Shown: positions 1-12,022 of the stretch, in pieces
Numbering within the stretch: the stretch's first letter is position 1
Layout of the letters: each line of letters opens with the position of its first letter
Assembly: GCA_022820805.1 (NCBI GenBank)
Contig: JAJEEV010000033.1
Coordinates: 59,398-123,397 of the forward strand
Direction: 5' to 3'
From: Acidimicrobiia bacterium
GTDB lineage: Bacteria > Actinomycetota > Acidimicrobiia > Acidimicrobiales > Aldehydirespiratoraceae
DNA: 64,000 nucleotides
Notes under the pieces: model-generated
The model's input: only the letters and a program-made list of their open reading frames with translations
What the model was told of the DNA's origin: nothing
Database searches by the model: none
Made by a program: the position numbers and the translations under genes

Positions 1-593
1 CCGGCCTCGTCGATCTTGCCGGCGGCGTAGAGCTTGCGGGCCTCCCACACGATGGTCCCCGAGCCGGTGCGACGGCCCTCGTGCCAGCCGTTGAGCATGG
101 GGCCCACCGACAGCGCGATGGCGGGCAGGTTCACGGTGGCCGCGGCCATCAGGCACGCGGGGGTGGTCTTGTCGCAGCCGATGGTGAGCACCACCCCGTC
201 GAGCGGGTAACCGTGCAGCACCTCGACGAGCCCGAGGTAGGCGAGGTTGCGGTCCAGGGCGGCGGTGGGCCGCTTGCCGGTCTCCTGGATGGGGTGCATC
301 CCGAACTCGAAGGCGACCCCGCCGGCCTCACGGATCCCCTCGCGCACCCGCTTGGCCAGCTCCAGGTGGTGCCGGTTGCACGGCGACAGGTCCGAGCCGG
401 TCTGGGCGATCCCGATCTTCGGCTTGTCGGACTGGAGCTCCTCGCGGGTCAGCCCGAAGTTCACGTAGCGCTCTAGGTACAGCGCGGTGAGGTCGAGTTC
501 GCCCCCCGCGCCGAACCAGGCCGCTGACCGCAACCCGGCGGAGCCGGCTGCGTCGACTCCACCGTGTGCCGGCGGGTCAGAAGAGGTGCTCAT
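1..593 (-). CDS. IlvD/Edd-family dehydratase (dihydroxy-acid / sugar-acid dehydratase), C-terminus beyond window edge
   Basis: Minus-strand translation from ATG at 593: ...[151 protein letters not shown] is diagnostic. Not in ORF track because it is open at the edge. Confidence 0.9.
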   Translation of the reverse strand, partial: MSTSSDPPAHGGVDAAGSAGLRSAAWFGAGGELDLTALYLERYVNFGLTREELQSDKPKIGIAQTGSDLSPCNRHHLELAKRVREGIREAGGVAFEFGMHPIQETGKRPTAALDRNLAYLGLVEVLHGYPLDGVVLTIGCDKTTPACLMAAATVNLPAIALSVGPMLNGWHEGRRTGSGTIVWEARKLYAAGKIDEA

Positions 594-683
594 CAGGGCC
601 ACACTACCCGGCGGCGGTCGTGCCACTTGCGCCGCGACCGGCGGCGGTCGCCCGCTTCCGGGTCCTGCCTGCCGGCAGCACGA

Positions 684-774
684 GCGACCGGCTGCAGGTG
701 GCACGGGCGACCGGCTGCAGGTGGCACAGGAGACCGACTGCGGGGGCACGGGCGACGGGCTGCTGTGGCAGCGG
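684..774. repeat. Degenerate ~22-23 bp tandem repeat, about 4 units (GCGACCGGCTGCAGGTGGCACGG)
   Basis: Units start near 684, 707, 730 and 752; first two nearly identical, last two diverged. Confidence 0.7.
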
Positions 775-801
775 GACCCTCGCGCTGCGAGGATACGGCC
801 C

Positions 802-1557
802 ATGCAGGACCGCAGGATCGCGATGGTGACCGGCGCGGGAACGGGCGTTGGTCGAGCCGCGGCGCTGGCCCTCGCACGGGACGGCTGGCACGTGGTGGCG
901 GTGGGCCGGCGCGCGCAGCCGTTGGCCGGCACCGTCGAGGAATGCGAGCGTCTGGGCGGCTCCGGGTCGGCGGTTCCCGCCGATGTGAGCGATCCGGCGT
1001 CGGTGGCCGCCCTGTTCGACAGGGTTCGGGCCGATCGCGGCCGCCTCGACCTGCTGTTCAACAATGCCGGCACGGTGGCGCCGGCGGTCCCGGTCGACGA
1101 ACTCGATGTCGAGGACTGGCAGCGGGTGGTGAACGTCAACCTCAGCGGCTCGTTCCTGTGTGCCCGGCAGGCGTTCGGGATGATGAAGGCACAGGAGCCG
1201 GCCGGCGGGCGGATCATCAACAACGGGTCGGTCTCGGCCCACACGCCGCGGCCCAACAGCGCCCCGTACACCGCCACCAAGCACGCGATAACCGGGCTGA
1301 CCAAGTCGCTGTCACTCGACGGTCGGCCGTTCGGCATCACCTGCGGCCAGATTGACATCGGCAACGCCCGGACCGACATGACCGCCCGGATGCCCGAAGG
1401 CGTGGTCCAGGCCGACGGCAGCGTCAAGCCCGAGGCCACCTTCGATGCGGCCGACGCCGGCCGGGCCGTGGCCTACATGGCCAGCCTTCCCGCCGGCACC
1501 AACGTGTTGACCATGACCGTCATGGCCAACGGCATGCCCTTCGTAGGTCGCGGCTGA
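802..1557 (+). CDS. SDR family oxidoreductase
   Basis: [28 protein letters not shown] (TGxxxGxG), NNAG, YTATK; start trimmed from ORF 487..1557. Confidence 0.9.
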   Translation: MQDRRIAMVTGAGTGVGRAAALALARDGWHVVAVGRRAQPLAGTVEECERLGGSGSAVPADVSDPASVAALFDRVRADRGRLDLLFNNAGTVAPAVPVDELDVEDWQRVVNVNLSGSFLCARQAFGMMKAQEPAGGRIINNGSVSAHTPRPNSAPYTATKHAITGLTKSLSLDGRPFGITCGQIDIGNARTDMTARMPEGVVQADGSVKPEATFDAADAGRAVAYMASLPAGTNVLTMTVMANGMPFVGRG

Positions 1558-1562
1558 CGCCG

Positions 1563-2522
1563 ATGCGGGTCCTCATCACCGGCGCGGCGGGGATGATCGG
1601 CCGCAAGCTGACCCAGCGGCTGGTCGAACGGGGCCGCCTTCTCGACGAGCGGATCGACGCTGTGGATCTCGTCGACGTCGTGGAGGCGCCGGCCGACGCG
1701 GCGGTGTGCACCGCCCACACCGCCGATCTGTCCCGGCCGGGCGCAGCCGAGGCGCTGGTGTCGCTGCGGCCCGATGTGGTGTTCCACCTCGCGGGGGTGG
1801 TCTCCGGCGAGGCGGAAGCCGACTTCGACAAGGGCATGCGAGTGAACGTCGACGGCACCCGGCAGCTGTTCGACGCCCTGAGGTTCGCGCCGGGCACGGC
1901 CCGGGTGGTCTTCACGTCGTCGATCGCGGTCTTCGGTGCGCCGTTCCCCGACCCCATCCCCGACGACTTCCATCCCACGCCGCTCACCTCCTACGGCACC
2001 CAGAAGCTGATCGCTGAGGCGCTGCTGGCCGACTACAGCCGCCGCGGGTTCCTCGACGGTGTCGGGATCCGGCTCCCGACGATCAGCGTCCGCCCGGGCT
2101 CGCCCAACGCGGCCGCCTCCAGCTTCTTCTCGGGCATCATCCGCGAGCCGCTCGCCGGCCGGGAGGCACATCTGCCGGTGTCCCGTGACGTGCGCCACCC
2201 CCACGCCAGCCCCCGCGCCGCGGTGCGGTTCCTGGTCCATGCCGCCGAGATGGACACCGCCCGTCTGGGACCGCGCCGCAACCTCACCATGCCGGGCGTG
2301 TCGGTGACGGTCCGCGAGCAGATCGAGGCCCTCGGGCGGGTGGCCGGAGCAGCCGTGACCGACCTGATCCGCGAGGAGGCGGATCCCGCGGTCGCCGGCA
2401 TCGTCGCCGGGTGGCCCCAACGCTTCGACACGTCACGCGCCGCCAGCCTCGGGTTCGAGGCCGACCGGAGCTACGACGACATCATACGCGCCCATATAGA
2501 CGACGACCTCGGGAGCCGCTGA
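1563..2522 (+). CDS. NAD-dependent epimerase/dehydratase, D-erythronate dehydrogenase-like
   Basis: MRVLITGAAGMIGRKLTQRLVERG; HLAGVVSGEAEADFDKGMRVNVDGTRQLFDALR is typical of DenD-like proteins. Confidence 0.8.
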   Translation: MRVLITGAAGMIGRKLTQRLVERGRLLDERIDAVDLVDVVEAPADAAVCTAHTADLSRPGAAEALVSLRPDVVFHLAGVVSGEAEADFDKGMRVNVDGTRQLFDALRFAPGTARVVFTSSIAVFGAPFPDPIPDDFHPTPLTSYGTQKLIAEALLADYSRRGFLDGVGIRLPTISVRPGSPNAAASSFFSGIIREPLAGREAHLPVSRDVRHPHASPRAAVRFLVHAAEMDTARLGPRRNLTMPGVSVTVREQIEALGRVAGAAVTDLIREEADPAVAGIVAGWPQRFDTSRAASLGFEADRSYDDIIRAHIDDDLGSR

Positions 2523-2539
2523 CCGGCAGGCCCGATCCA

Positions 2540-2581
2540 GAATCTAGATTTCTACTGATTCTGGACAAAGTCTAGAATCAG
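2540..2581. promoter_or_regulatory. Two adjacent palindromes upstream of furA (candidate FurA operator)
   Basis: AATCTAGATT (2541-2550) perfect palindrome; CTGATTCTGGAC-AAA-GTCTAGAATCAG (2555-2581) 11/12 arm match; directly before -10-like TATAGT (2585-2590). Confidence 0.7.
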
Positions 2582-2596
2582 TGGTATAGTGGCGGC

Positions 2597-3052
2597 GTGA
2601 GCGACCACGCCGAGCAGATGCTCAGGGAGCACGGCATCCAGGTGACCGCCCAGAGGCTGGCCGTGCTGGGGGCCGTGTCGGCCCGTCCCCACGCCACCGC
2701 CGACGACCTCGTCAACGATGTGCGCGCCCACATCGGGGCGGTGTCCCGCCAGGCGGTCTTCGACGCGCTGGGAGTGCTGTCGGAGAAGGGCCTGATCCGG
2801 CGCATCCAGCCGGCACGGTCGGCGGCCCGCTACGAGGACCGAGTCGACGACAACCACCACCATCTGGTGTGCCGCCACTGCGGCCGCATGGTCGACGTGG
2901 ACTGCGCAGCCGGGTACCGCCCGTGCCTCGATGTCGTCGACGACTTCGGCTTCGCCATCGACGAGGCCGAGGTCATCTACTGGGGCCTGTGCCCCTCCTG
3001 CCGGAAAGCGGCCGCCGCGTCCGGCCAGGAACCACTCGATCAACACCACTAA
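2597..3052 (+). CDS. furA: Fur-family transcriptional regulator (FurA-type)
   Basis: [28 protein letters not shown]...[16 protein letters not shown]; immediately upstream of katG. Confidence 0.92.
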   Translation: MSDHAEQMLREHGIQVTAQRLAVLGAVSARPHATADDLVNDVRAHIGAVSRQAVFDALGVLSEKGLIRRIQPARSAARYEDRVDDNHHHLVCRHCGRMVDVDCAAGYRPCLDVVDDFGFAIDEAEVIYWGLCPSCRKAAAASGQEPLDQHH

Positions 3053-5299
<2,247 letters not shown>

Positions 5300-5366
5300 C
5301 GCCCGACACAGTCGGCCGGCGGCCGGGTGCCGCCCGGGTCGTCGCTCTGCCAGACTGAGGGCGCGG

Positions 5367-6623
5367 ATGACTGAGACCAGCGAGCCCACCCTCCTCGACG
5401 GCGACAGCTACATCGACGGGTGCCCCCACGCCCGCCTGGCCGCGCTCCGCGAGGCCGGCACCACCAGCTGGCAGCCGGGCACGGTCGATCCGAGCATGTC
5501 GCAGCCCGAGGTCTTCGGGGCATGGTTCGTGCACCGCTACGAGGAGGTCAAGTCGGTTCTGCGCGACCCGGCGACGTTCTCGTCGCAGCGGGGCACCGTG
5601 ATGCTGGTGGACCCCGCCCCGGACCGGGTGGAGGCCATGTCGAACATGCTGCTCAACATGGATCCGCCCAAGCACAGCCGCTACCGCCGGCTCGTCGCGG
5701 CCATCTTCACGCCCCGGCGGGTGGAGGAGCTCCGGCCCCGGGTGGAGGCCCTCGCCAAACAGGTCATCGACAGGATCGCCCCGATCGGGACCGCCGACGG
5801 CATCCACGACATCGCCGCCCCGATGCCGATGCGGGTGATCGCTGAGCTCCTGGGGATCCCCGAACGGGGCGAGCAACTGTTCGAGATCTCCAACCGGATG
5901 ACCGGCGCGGTGGATGACCGCGACCCCGAGACGCGGCTCCGGCTGGCGCTGGAGGCCGCCCTCGACATCCACGTGCTGGGCCAGGAGACGGCCCGCGAGA
6001 AGCGGGGCCGCCCCGACGGCACCGTCCTGTCGGCCTACGTGAACGGCACCCTCGAGGGTGTCGACGCCGACCAGCAGGGCGCGACCGACGAGGAGACGGG
6101 GTGGTTCCTGATGCTGATGGCGGTCGGCGGCAACGAGACGGTGCGCACCGCCACCGCGCAGGCCATCCGCATCTTCTCGCAGTGGCCCGGCCAGCGCGAT
6201 CTCCTGGTGTCGGACCTCGACCGCTACATGCCGGGCGCGGTGGAGGAGATCCTCAGGTACCGGGCCCCGATCCGCAGCATCCGCCGCACCACCAACGCCG
6301 ACGTGGAGATCGATGGCCAGCCGATGGGCGAGGGCACCAAGGTGGTCTGCAACTTCACTGCTGCGCTGCGCGACCCCCGGGCCTTCGACGATCCCGACAC
6401 CTTCGACATCACCCGCGAGCAGCCCCGCACCCAGCTGGCTTTCGGCTTCGGCGAGCACTACTGCCTGGGCGCCAACCTGGCCCGGCTCCAGTTGCAGGTG
6501 ATCCTGCGGGAGATCTACAGCCGTATTCCCGACATCCATCCCTCCGGCGAGGTCGTGCACCAGCCGTCGCCGCTCATCTCGGGACTGCTGAGTATGCCGG
6601 TGGCGTTCACCCCCGAGACCTGA
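5367..6623 (+). CDS. Cytochrome P450
   Basis: VGGNETVRTA I-helix, EEILRY ExxR region, FGFGEHYCLGANLARLQ heme-binding loop. Confidence 0.95.
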   Translation: MTETSEPTLLDGDSYIDGCPHARLAALREAGTTSWQPGTVDPSMSQPEVFGAWFVHRYEEVKSVLRDPATFSSQRGTVMLVDPAPDRVEAMSNMLLNMDPPKHSRYRRLVAAIFTPRRVEELRPRVEALAKQVIDRIAPIGTADGIHDIAAPMPMRVIAELLGIPERGEQLFEISNRMTGAVDDRDPETRLRLALEAALDIHVLGQETAREKRGRPDGTVLSAYVNGTLEGVDADQQGATDEETGWFLMLMAVGGNETVRTATAQAIRIFSQWPGQRDLLVSDLDRYMPGAVEEILRYRAPIRSIRRTTNADVEIDGQPMGEGTKVVCNFTAALRDPRAFDDPDTFDITREQPRTQLAFGFGEHYCLGANLARLQLQVILREIYSRIPDIHPSGEVVHQPSPLISGLLSMPVAFTPET

Positions 6624-6674
6624 CCGTCAGCGACGTCGTCTGCCTGGGCGAGCAGTCAGGTTGCCATCCCTCCA

Positions 6675-6686
6675 ATAATCGATTAT
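6675..6686. promoter_or_regulatory. 12-bp perfect palindrome ATAATCGATTAT, candidate ArsR/SmtB operator
   Basis: Located 13 bp upstream of the ArsR-family start codon. Confidence 0.55.
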
Positions 6687-6698
6687 CGTCGATGGTCG

Positions 6699-7031
6699 AT
6701 GGGTAGTGCTTCTGGGACCGAGAATCGGCTGACCCTCGGCCCTGGCGAGGCCGGCGAGTACGCGAGCTGGTTCCGGTGCCTGGCCGACGGCACCCGGCTG
6801 CGGGTGCTGAACGCAGTGGCGACGGCGGGCCGGCCGGTGACCGTGGGTGAGGTCGTGGACCGCGTCGGGGTGGGCCAGTCGACGGTGTCGCACCATCTGA
6901 GGATCCTGGCCGACGAGCAGTTCGTCTTCCTGCGGACCGAGGGCACGCGGACGCTGGTCACCGTCAACGCTGCCTGCCTGACTGAGCTGCCGGAGGCAGC
7001 GGCCCGCATCATGGGGTCCGATCCCCGATGA
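6699..7031 (+). CDS. ArsR/SmtB-family HTH regulator
   Basis: LADGTRLRVLNAVATAGRPVTVGEVVDRVGVGQSTVSHHLRILADEQFV winged-helix pattern. Confidence 0.88.
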   Translation: MGSASGTENRLTLGPGEAGEYASWFRCLADGTRLRVLNAVATAGRPVTVGEVVDRVGVGQSTVSHHLRILADEQFVFLRTEGTRTLVTVNAACLTELPEAAARIMGSDPR

Positions 7032-7990
7032 CGTCGCTGACCGGCACGGTGGTGCTGGTGGCGGAGATGGTGGCGCTGCTGCTGGGGGTGACGTTCGGTG
7101 TGACGCTGCTGCAGCGCCGCCTGGGCGATGAGACGATCCGGCGGTGGATGGGCGGGCCTCCCCGCCGGGCCGCCCTCAAGGGCATCGCGCTGGGCTTCGT
7201 GACGCCGTTCTGCACGTACTCGGCCATCCCGGTGCTGGTCGGGATGCGCCAGGCCGGCGTGCGGCCCGCGGGCTACGCGGCGTTCATCTTCGCGGCGCCG
7301 GTGGTCGATCCGGTGCTGGTGGGCGTGCTGGCCCTGATCGTCGGCCCGGCCGGCGCGGGCCTGTATGTGGTCGCAGCCTTCACGGCCGCGTTCCTGCTGG
7401 CTCTGATCGTCGACGCCGCCGACATCAGCCCGCACCTGAAGCCGGTTCCCGCCCTCGTCCACGCTCCCGCCTCGGGCGGACCCGCACCTGCCGAATCCCA
7501 GCCGTCGCCGCTGGCGCCCTGCTCATCGCCGGGGCCCCTGTCCTGCTCGTCGTCCGAGCCCGAGCCGTGGGACGGATGGCGCCACGAGTCTGCCGCGGCC
7601 TGGCGCCGGGCGTTGGCCCTGCTGCGGAGCATGGCCTGGCTGATGGCCCTGGGTGTGGGCATCGGCGCGGCCATCAGCCTGCTGGTCCCCGCCGATGCGG
7701 TCGTCGGCATCGCTGGCGCCGGCAACCCGCTGGCCCTTCCCACCGCCGCAGCGGCCGGCGTTCCGCTGTACTTGGGCACCGAGATGCTGCTGCCCATCGG
7801 CGACGCCCTCCACGCCGCCGGGGCCGGCTCGGGTGCCATCGTGGCCCTGGTGATCGCCGGGGCGGGCGCCAACATCCCCGAGTTCGCCCTGCTCACCAAG
7901 GTGGCCCGGGGCCGCCTGGTGGCCGCGTTCTTCGTCTACGTGTTCGCAGTGGCCGTAGCCGCCGGCCTAGTAACCGACCTCCTCCTATAA
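7028..7990 (+). CDS. Permease, ArsP_1/DUF318-like
   Basis: Multiple TM segments; GFVTPFCTYSAIPVLVGMRQAGV (conserved TPFCSCS-like motif); overlaps ArsR gene by 4 bp. Confidence 0.8.
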   Translation: MTSLTGTVVLVAEMVALLLGVTFGVTLLQRRLGDETIRRWMGGPPRRAALKGIALGFVTPFCTYSAIPVLVGMRQAGVRPAGYAAFIFAAPVVDPVLVGVLALIVGPAGAGLYVVAAFTAAFLLALIVDAADISPHLKPVPALVHAPASGGPAPAESQPSPLAPCSSPGPLSCSSSEPEPWDGWRHESAAAWRRALALLRSMAWLMALGVGIGAAISLLVPADAVVGIAGAGNPLALPTAAAAGVPLYLGTEMLLPIGDALHAAGAGSGAIVALVIAGAGANIPEFALLTKVARGRLVAAFFVYVFAVAVAAGLVTDLLL

Positions 7991-8024
7991 CAACCGGCCA
8001 CTCACCAGCTAAGGCATCGGAAGA

Positions 8025-8762
8025 TTAGACGAGGCTTGAAGAGAACCCCACAGGGCCCTGTCGGGCTGCGTCGTCTCGATCCAGTAGGCGGTCGTCCAGA
8101 TCCGGCAAGCAGTCGTCCTGTTCCCATCCGGGTTGTGGGAAGTTCTCGCCGTGAGGCATTCGCACTCCGTAGACGGTCTGCCAGTACCAGCGCTCCGCCC
8201 TGTGCGAGCACACGGTCGCGGGGGCCCGGTAGGGAACGCCGCCCGCCTTGAGCCATCCAGGCGTCTCGCCCGCCACCCAAATGCCCCACTCTCGCGTGTC
8301 ATGGTCCCTGACAACACTCGCGACCGTCTGCTGGCCCTCGCACACCAGCGGCGGCGTCGAATGGAACTCAGTTCGGTCGTCTCGCTCCGGGTACCCGCGC
8401 ACAGCTGGAACGACTCCGTTAGACCGCGTCAGCGGATCGTTGATCGCGGGGATGTCGTTGGCCTGTTCGAACTCCGGCTGGGGATTGCTGGGCCCGTAGC
8501 TCAGTCGGCCTCCGAGGGCCGCCTGCCAGTACCAGCGCTCGGCTCGGTGGATGCTGGTTGCGAGCGGCGCGCTGTAAGGCTCGCCACCGGCGTGGAGAAG
8601 GCGGGCGCTGTCGTAGCCGCCGTAGTAGGGCGGTGTCCGGAACGCGCAGTAGATGTGAACACGCCAACGCTCATCGGACTCGGGCTCGTGCTGGACGACG
8701 CTCGCCCGCCAGTAGGCGGCGACCACCCAAACCCATCCCGTGCTGAACTGGCAGTATCTCAT
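8025..8762 (-). CDS. Hypothetical protein with internal duplication
   Basis: Two copies of HRAERWYWQ...GxR...G...PQPxxEQ in one 245-aa ORF. Confidence 0.6.
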   Translation of the reverse strand: MRYCQFSTGWVWVVAAYWRASVVQHEPESDERWRVHIYCAFRTPPYYGGYDSARLLHAGGEPYSAPLATSIHRAERWYWQAALGGRLSYGPSNPQPEFEQANDIPAINDPLTRSNGVVPAVRGYPERDDRTEFHSTPPLVCEGQQTVASVVRDHDTREWGIWVAGETPGWLKAGGVPYRAPATVCSHRAERWYWQTVYGVRMPHGENFPQPGWEQDDCLPDLDDRLLDRDDAARQGPVGFSSSLV

Positions 8763-8876
8763 GAGTCACCTCAATTTACAGTCATCTTCATACCATACCA
8801 GATGGAGGGGGCGAGGCAACGCAGCACGTCCCAGGCGTGTGGCGGCTGGCCGGCCGGCTGGTGTGAGCGACGGCCG

Positions 8877-9732
8877 TCAGAGGGTGGTGGTGCGGGCTAG
8901 GAACTGTTCGAGGTGGGTGGTGAGGACCTCGGGCTGGTCTATGGGGATGAGGGTGCGGCTGTCGTCGACCCACACCAGCTCGGCGTTGTCGAAGTGCTCG
9001 GCGAGGCGCACGGCGTGCTCGGGCGGCATCAGCTTCTCGTCGCGGGCCCACACGATGAGCACGGGGCCGTCGAAGGCGCCCTGCTGTTCGGCCCATTCGA
9101 GCAGTTGCGCCTTGCCGGGGACGCTGCGGAGGTACTTGTCGAGGTCGCGCCGCACCCTGGGGTTGTGGCGCAGCGGCTCGATCAGGCTCCTGAACTGGTC
9201 GTTGGGCAGGCGCTTCTTGGTGAGCGCCCCGCAGGTGAACGGCAGGTGCCTGATCAGGCGGGGGCGCAGGAGCTGCGCGGTGAGGAAGGTGCCGCCGGGC
9301 AGCGACGCGTTGAGGCACAGCAGCCGGCCGGGGGATACCGGGCGGGTAGTTGTCGAAGGCCTCGCACGACACCAGCACCAGGCTGCCGACGCGGTCCGAG
9401 CCGCCGGGAGCGACCACGAGCTGGGCGCCGCCCCAGCCGTTGCACACCAGCGTCACGTCGCGCAGGTCGAGCTCGACGAGGAAGCCGGCGATCATGCGGG
9501 CGAGCGACTCGAGGCTGAGGTCGGCGTCGTCGGGCATGGGCGTGCGGTGGGCGCCGAAGGGCAGCTCGGGCACGATGCAGCGGTAACGGTCCCGCAGCTC
9601 GGCGACGACGGGGTCCCACAGCGTGCCGTTGGTCAGCACCCCGTGCAGCAACACCACCGCAGGCCCGTCCCCACCAGTGTCGGAGTACATGAGCCCAGCC
9701 GAAGACGGCCCTTTGAGAGCGCGAGTAGCCAC
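8877..9732 (-). pseudogene. Alpha/beta hydrolase, frameshifted
   Basis: N-terminus MATRALKGPSSAGLMYSDTGGDGPAVVLLHGVLTNGTLWDPVV...VLVSCEAFDNYPPGIP then frame change at a 5-G run (9330-9334); C-terminus continues in another frame: ...VLIVWARDEKLMPPEHAVRLAEHFDNAELVWVDDSRTLIPIDQPEVLTTHLEQFLA. Confidence 0.8.
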
Positions 9733-9738
9733 CCTGGG

Positions 9739-10191
9739 CTAGGCGGCCATTCGGATTAGCCGGTCGCCGGTCTTGGTGTCGACGTAGGCGAAGCTCTGAG
9801 GCGGTCGGAAACCCTCGGGCTTCGCTCGCAGGTCTTGAAGGGGAATCTGCCGGCTGAACGCTCGCGGTCGAATCAGCGTCAGAGCGGCGCCCACGTCGAC
9901 GCCCTCGAAGTACTCCTGGAACTCGTTGTAGAGCAACCCAGCGCCAGGGCCGTGCTCTCGCCACAGGGTCGGGAGGTCTAGGGGCTGAACGCTGGTGATG
10001 ATGCACGTGCCGAGGAGCGCTCGCACCGGCGACGCCGCATACAGCAGCGCCCGTGTCGGCACCACGATCTTGGGCTCCGTGCGTCGCAGCTCAACGGTCT
10101 TGACGCCCGCGAGGATGGCCTCCGCGAATCTCGGCTTGAGCGACAGAACGACCATCCGGTCCGGGTCGAGTCCCTGCACCTCAAGCGTCAT
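9739..10191 (-). CDS. ASCH-domain protein
   Basis: VVLSLKPRFAEAILAGVKTVELRRTEPKIVVPTRALLYAASPVRALLGTCII...EFQEYFEG matches ASCH architecture. Confidence 0.8.
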   Translation of the reverse strand: MTLEVQGLDPDRMVVLSLKPRFAEAILAGVKTVELRRTEPKIVVPTRALLYAASPVRALLGTCIITSVQPLDLPTLWREHGPGAGLLYNEFQEYFEGVDVGAALTLIRPRAFSRQIPLQDLRAKPEGFRPPQSFAYVDTKTGDRLIRMAA

Positions 10192-10376
10192 TGCTTCTCA
10201 TCCCCTCCTCGTAGAACCCGTGGACCGCGCCCTCATCGATCGTGTTCATACTGTCGCACAAGCAGCGATTGTGTACCGATGTCGCCGGTTGTCGGACTCA
10301 GCTCTCCGAGTCAGTTATCCACAAGCCCTCACGTGCCAGTTCCGGGGAGCCCATGGGTGTCGGTTAGTGTTCCGCT

Positions 10377-11891
10377 GTGGATCCAGACGGGATCTTGGGA
10401 GAGATACACGTCCCTAGGCCGGGCAGTGCTGACGCATCGGCACTGATCAATCTCGACATCACGTTCCCCGTGGGGTTGAAGGTCGCTGTCGTCGAGCGCG
10501 TTCAGGTTAAGGATCTGGGCGAGGAATGGGCAGACGCCGGCGTGTACCTCTTGCTTGAGCGAACAGGTCGAGATGGGGCATGGGGCGCCTACGTCGGTAA
10601 GAGCGCCGCAGCCGGCGGTGTGAGGGGACGTCTTCGACTCCACCTACGGGATCCCAACAAGTCCAGTTGGTACAGAGCAGTGGCCGTGTGCCCTTTAGAC
10701 GGCGGCTGGGACGAGGCAGAGGTCGCATGGCTGGAAGGTCGGGTCTATCGCACCTTGCAAGAGTTGCCTGGAGTCTCGCTGTCGAACTCCCAGGAGCCAG
10801 GGAGCGGCAGACTTGCCCTGCGTCGGCAGATGCCGCTGCAAGCGGTTTCGACAGCACTGACCGCCGTGCTGGTACTCATCGGGCATCCTGTCTCGACGGG
10901 CGGCGCGCAAGAGGCATCTCAGCCTGAATCGCCCGATCCTCCCGTCAATGAGAAACCGTTGCGGCCCGGCAAGTTGGCGCACCTGCTAGAGGCCGGACTG
11001 CTGACTTCAGGCGCCAAGCTCGTCGCGCTCGACGAGAGATGGCCCGGCAACGCGACGATCACGGCTGAAGGACGAATTGACGTTGCTGGGGAGACCTACA
11101 CTTCGCCGTCGGGAGCGGCCAAGGCCCTTTCCGGACGCATAGCTGAGTCCGGATGGGACTTCTGGGCCGTCGGGTCCGATGACGGACCGACTCTGAACGA
11201 ACTGCGTCGCCGCCACGAGTCGGGCTCGACGAGTCCGCCATCCCCAACGACCAAGCAAGGCAAGACGCTCGCTCGCGGATCGTCCAGGTCTGGCAAACTG
11301 GCGGACCTGCTAGAAGCTGGACTGCTGACTTCAGGAGCCAAGCTCGTACCGCGAGACACCAGGTGGTCCGGAGAAGCGACTGTTACCACAGCGGCGCAAA
11401 TCGAGATTGCCGGAGAGACTTACTCCTCGCCGTCAGGAGCGGCCAAGGCTCTCACCGGGCGCATAGCCGAATCGGGGTGGGACTTCTGGCTTCTTGAGTC
11501 CCAGACTGGCCCAACTCTGAACGAACTCCGCAGCCTGCTCGCATCCGGTTCGACGAGTCCACCAACACCCGGGGACCGTCAAGGCGACGCCTCCGCTGCC
11601 GAGTCGTCCCGGCCTGGCAAGCTGTTGAACCTCCTAGAGGCAGGACTGCTGACTTCAGGGAGCACGCTCGTGGCGCGAGACCCGAGATGGCGCGGAGAAG
11701 GGACAGTTACGGCTGAAGGTTGGATCGATGTGGCGGGAGTCATGTTCTTCTCGCCGTCAGGGGCAGCCAAGGCACTCAGCGGGCGCATAGCCGAAGCCGG
11801 ATGGGATTTCTGGGCAGTCGAATCCGCAGACGGCCCAACCCTGAGCCAACTCCGCGACCGCCTCCAGAGCGGCACTACCCCTGCGCCGTAA
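10377..11891 (+). CDS. GIY-YIG nuclease-like domain with three tandem RAMA/DUF4357-like domains
   Basis: N-terminus DAGVYLLLERTGRDGAWGAYVGKSAAAGGVRGRLRLHLRDPN...AEVAWLEGRVYRTL; then three repeats LLEAGLLTSGxxLVxxDxRWxGxxTVTxxxxIxVAGxxxxSPSGAAKALxGRIAExGWDFW, starting at 10962, 11286, 11610 (exactly 324 nt apart). Confidence 0.8.
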   Translation: MDPDGILGEIHVPRPGSADASALINLDITFPVGLKVAVVERVQVKDLGEEWADAGVYLLLERTGRDGAWGAYVGKSAAAGGVRGRLRLHLRDPNKSSWYRAVAVCPLDGGWDEAEVAWLEGRVYRTLQELPGVSLSNSQEPGSGRLALRRQMPLQAVSTALTAVLVLIGHPVSTGGAQEASQPESPDPPVNEKPLRPGKLAHLLEAGLLTSGAKLVALDERWPGNATITAEGRIDVAGETYTSPSGAAKALSGRIAESGWDFWAVGSDDGPTLNELRRRHESGSTSPPSPTTKQGKTLARGSSRSGKLADLLEAGLLTSGAKLVPRDTRWSGEATVTTAAQIEIAGETYSSPSGAAKALTGRIAESGWDFWLLESQTGPTLNELRSLLASGSTSPPTPGDRQGDASAAESSRPGKLLNLLEAGLLTSGSTLVARDPRWRGEGTVTAEGWIDVAGVMFFSPSGAAKALSGRIAEAGWDFWAVESADGPTLSQLRDRLQSGTTPAP

Positions 11892-12022
11892 CCGCGTTAG
11901 CACGACTTACCATCCGTTAGCCGAACTGGGGCGACAGCTGAGGCTCGAGACAGATCCCTGAGCGTGCTCCGGCGGTCAAAGATCCTCACTGAGCGATGAC
12001 GGCGCAGGACGCTTCCCAGGCG

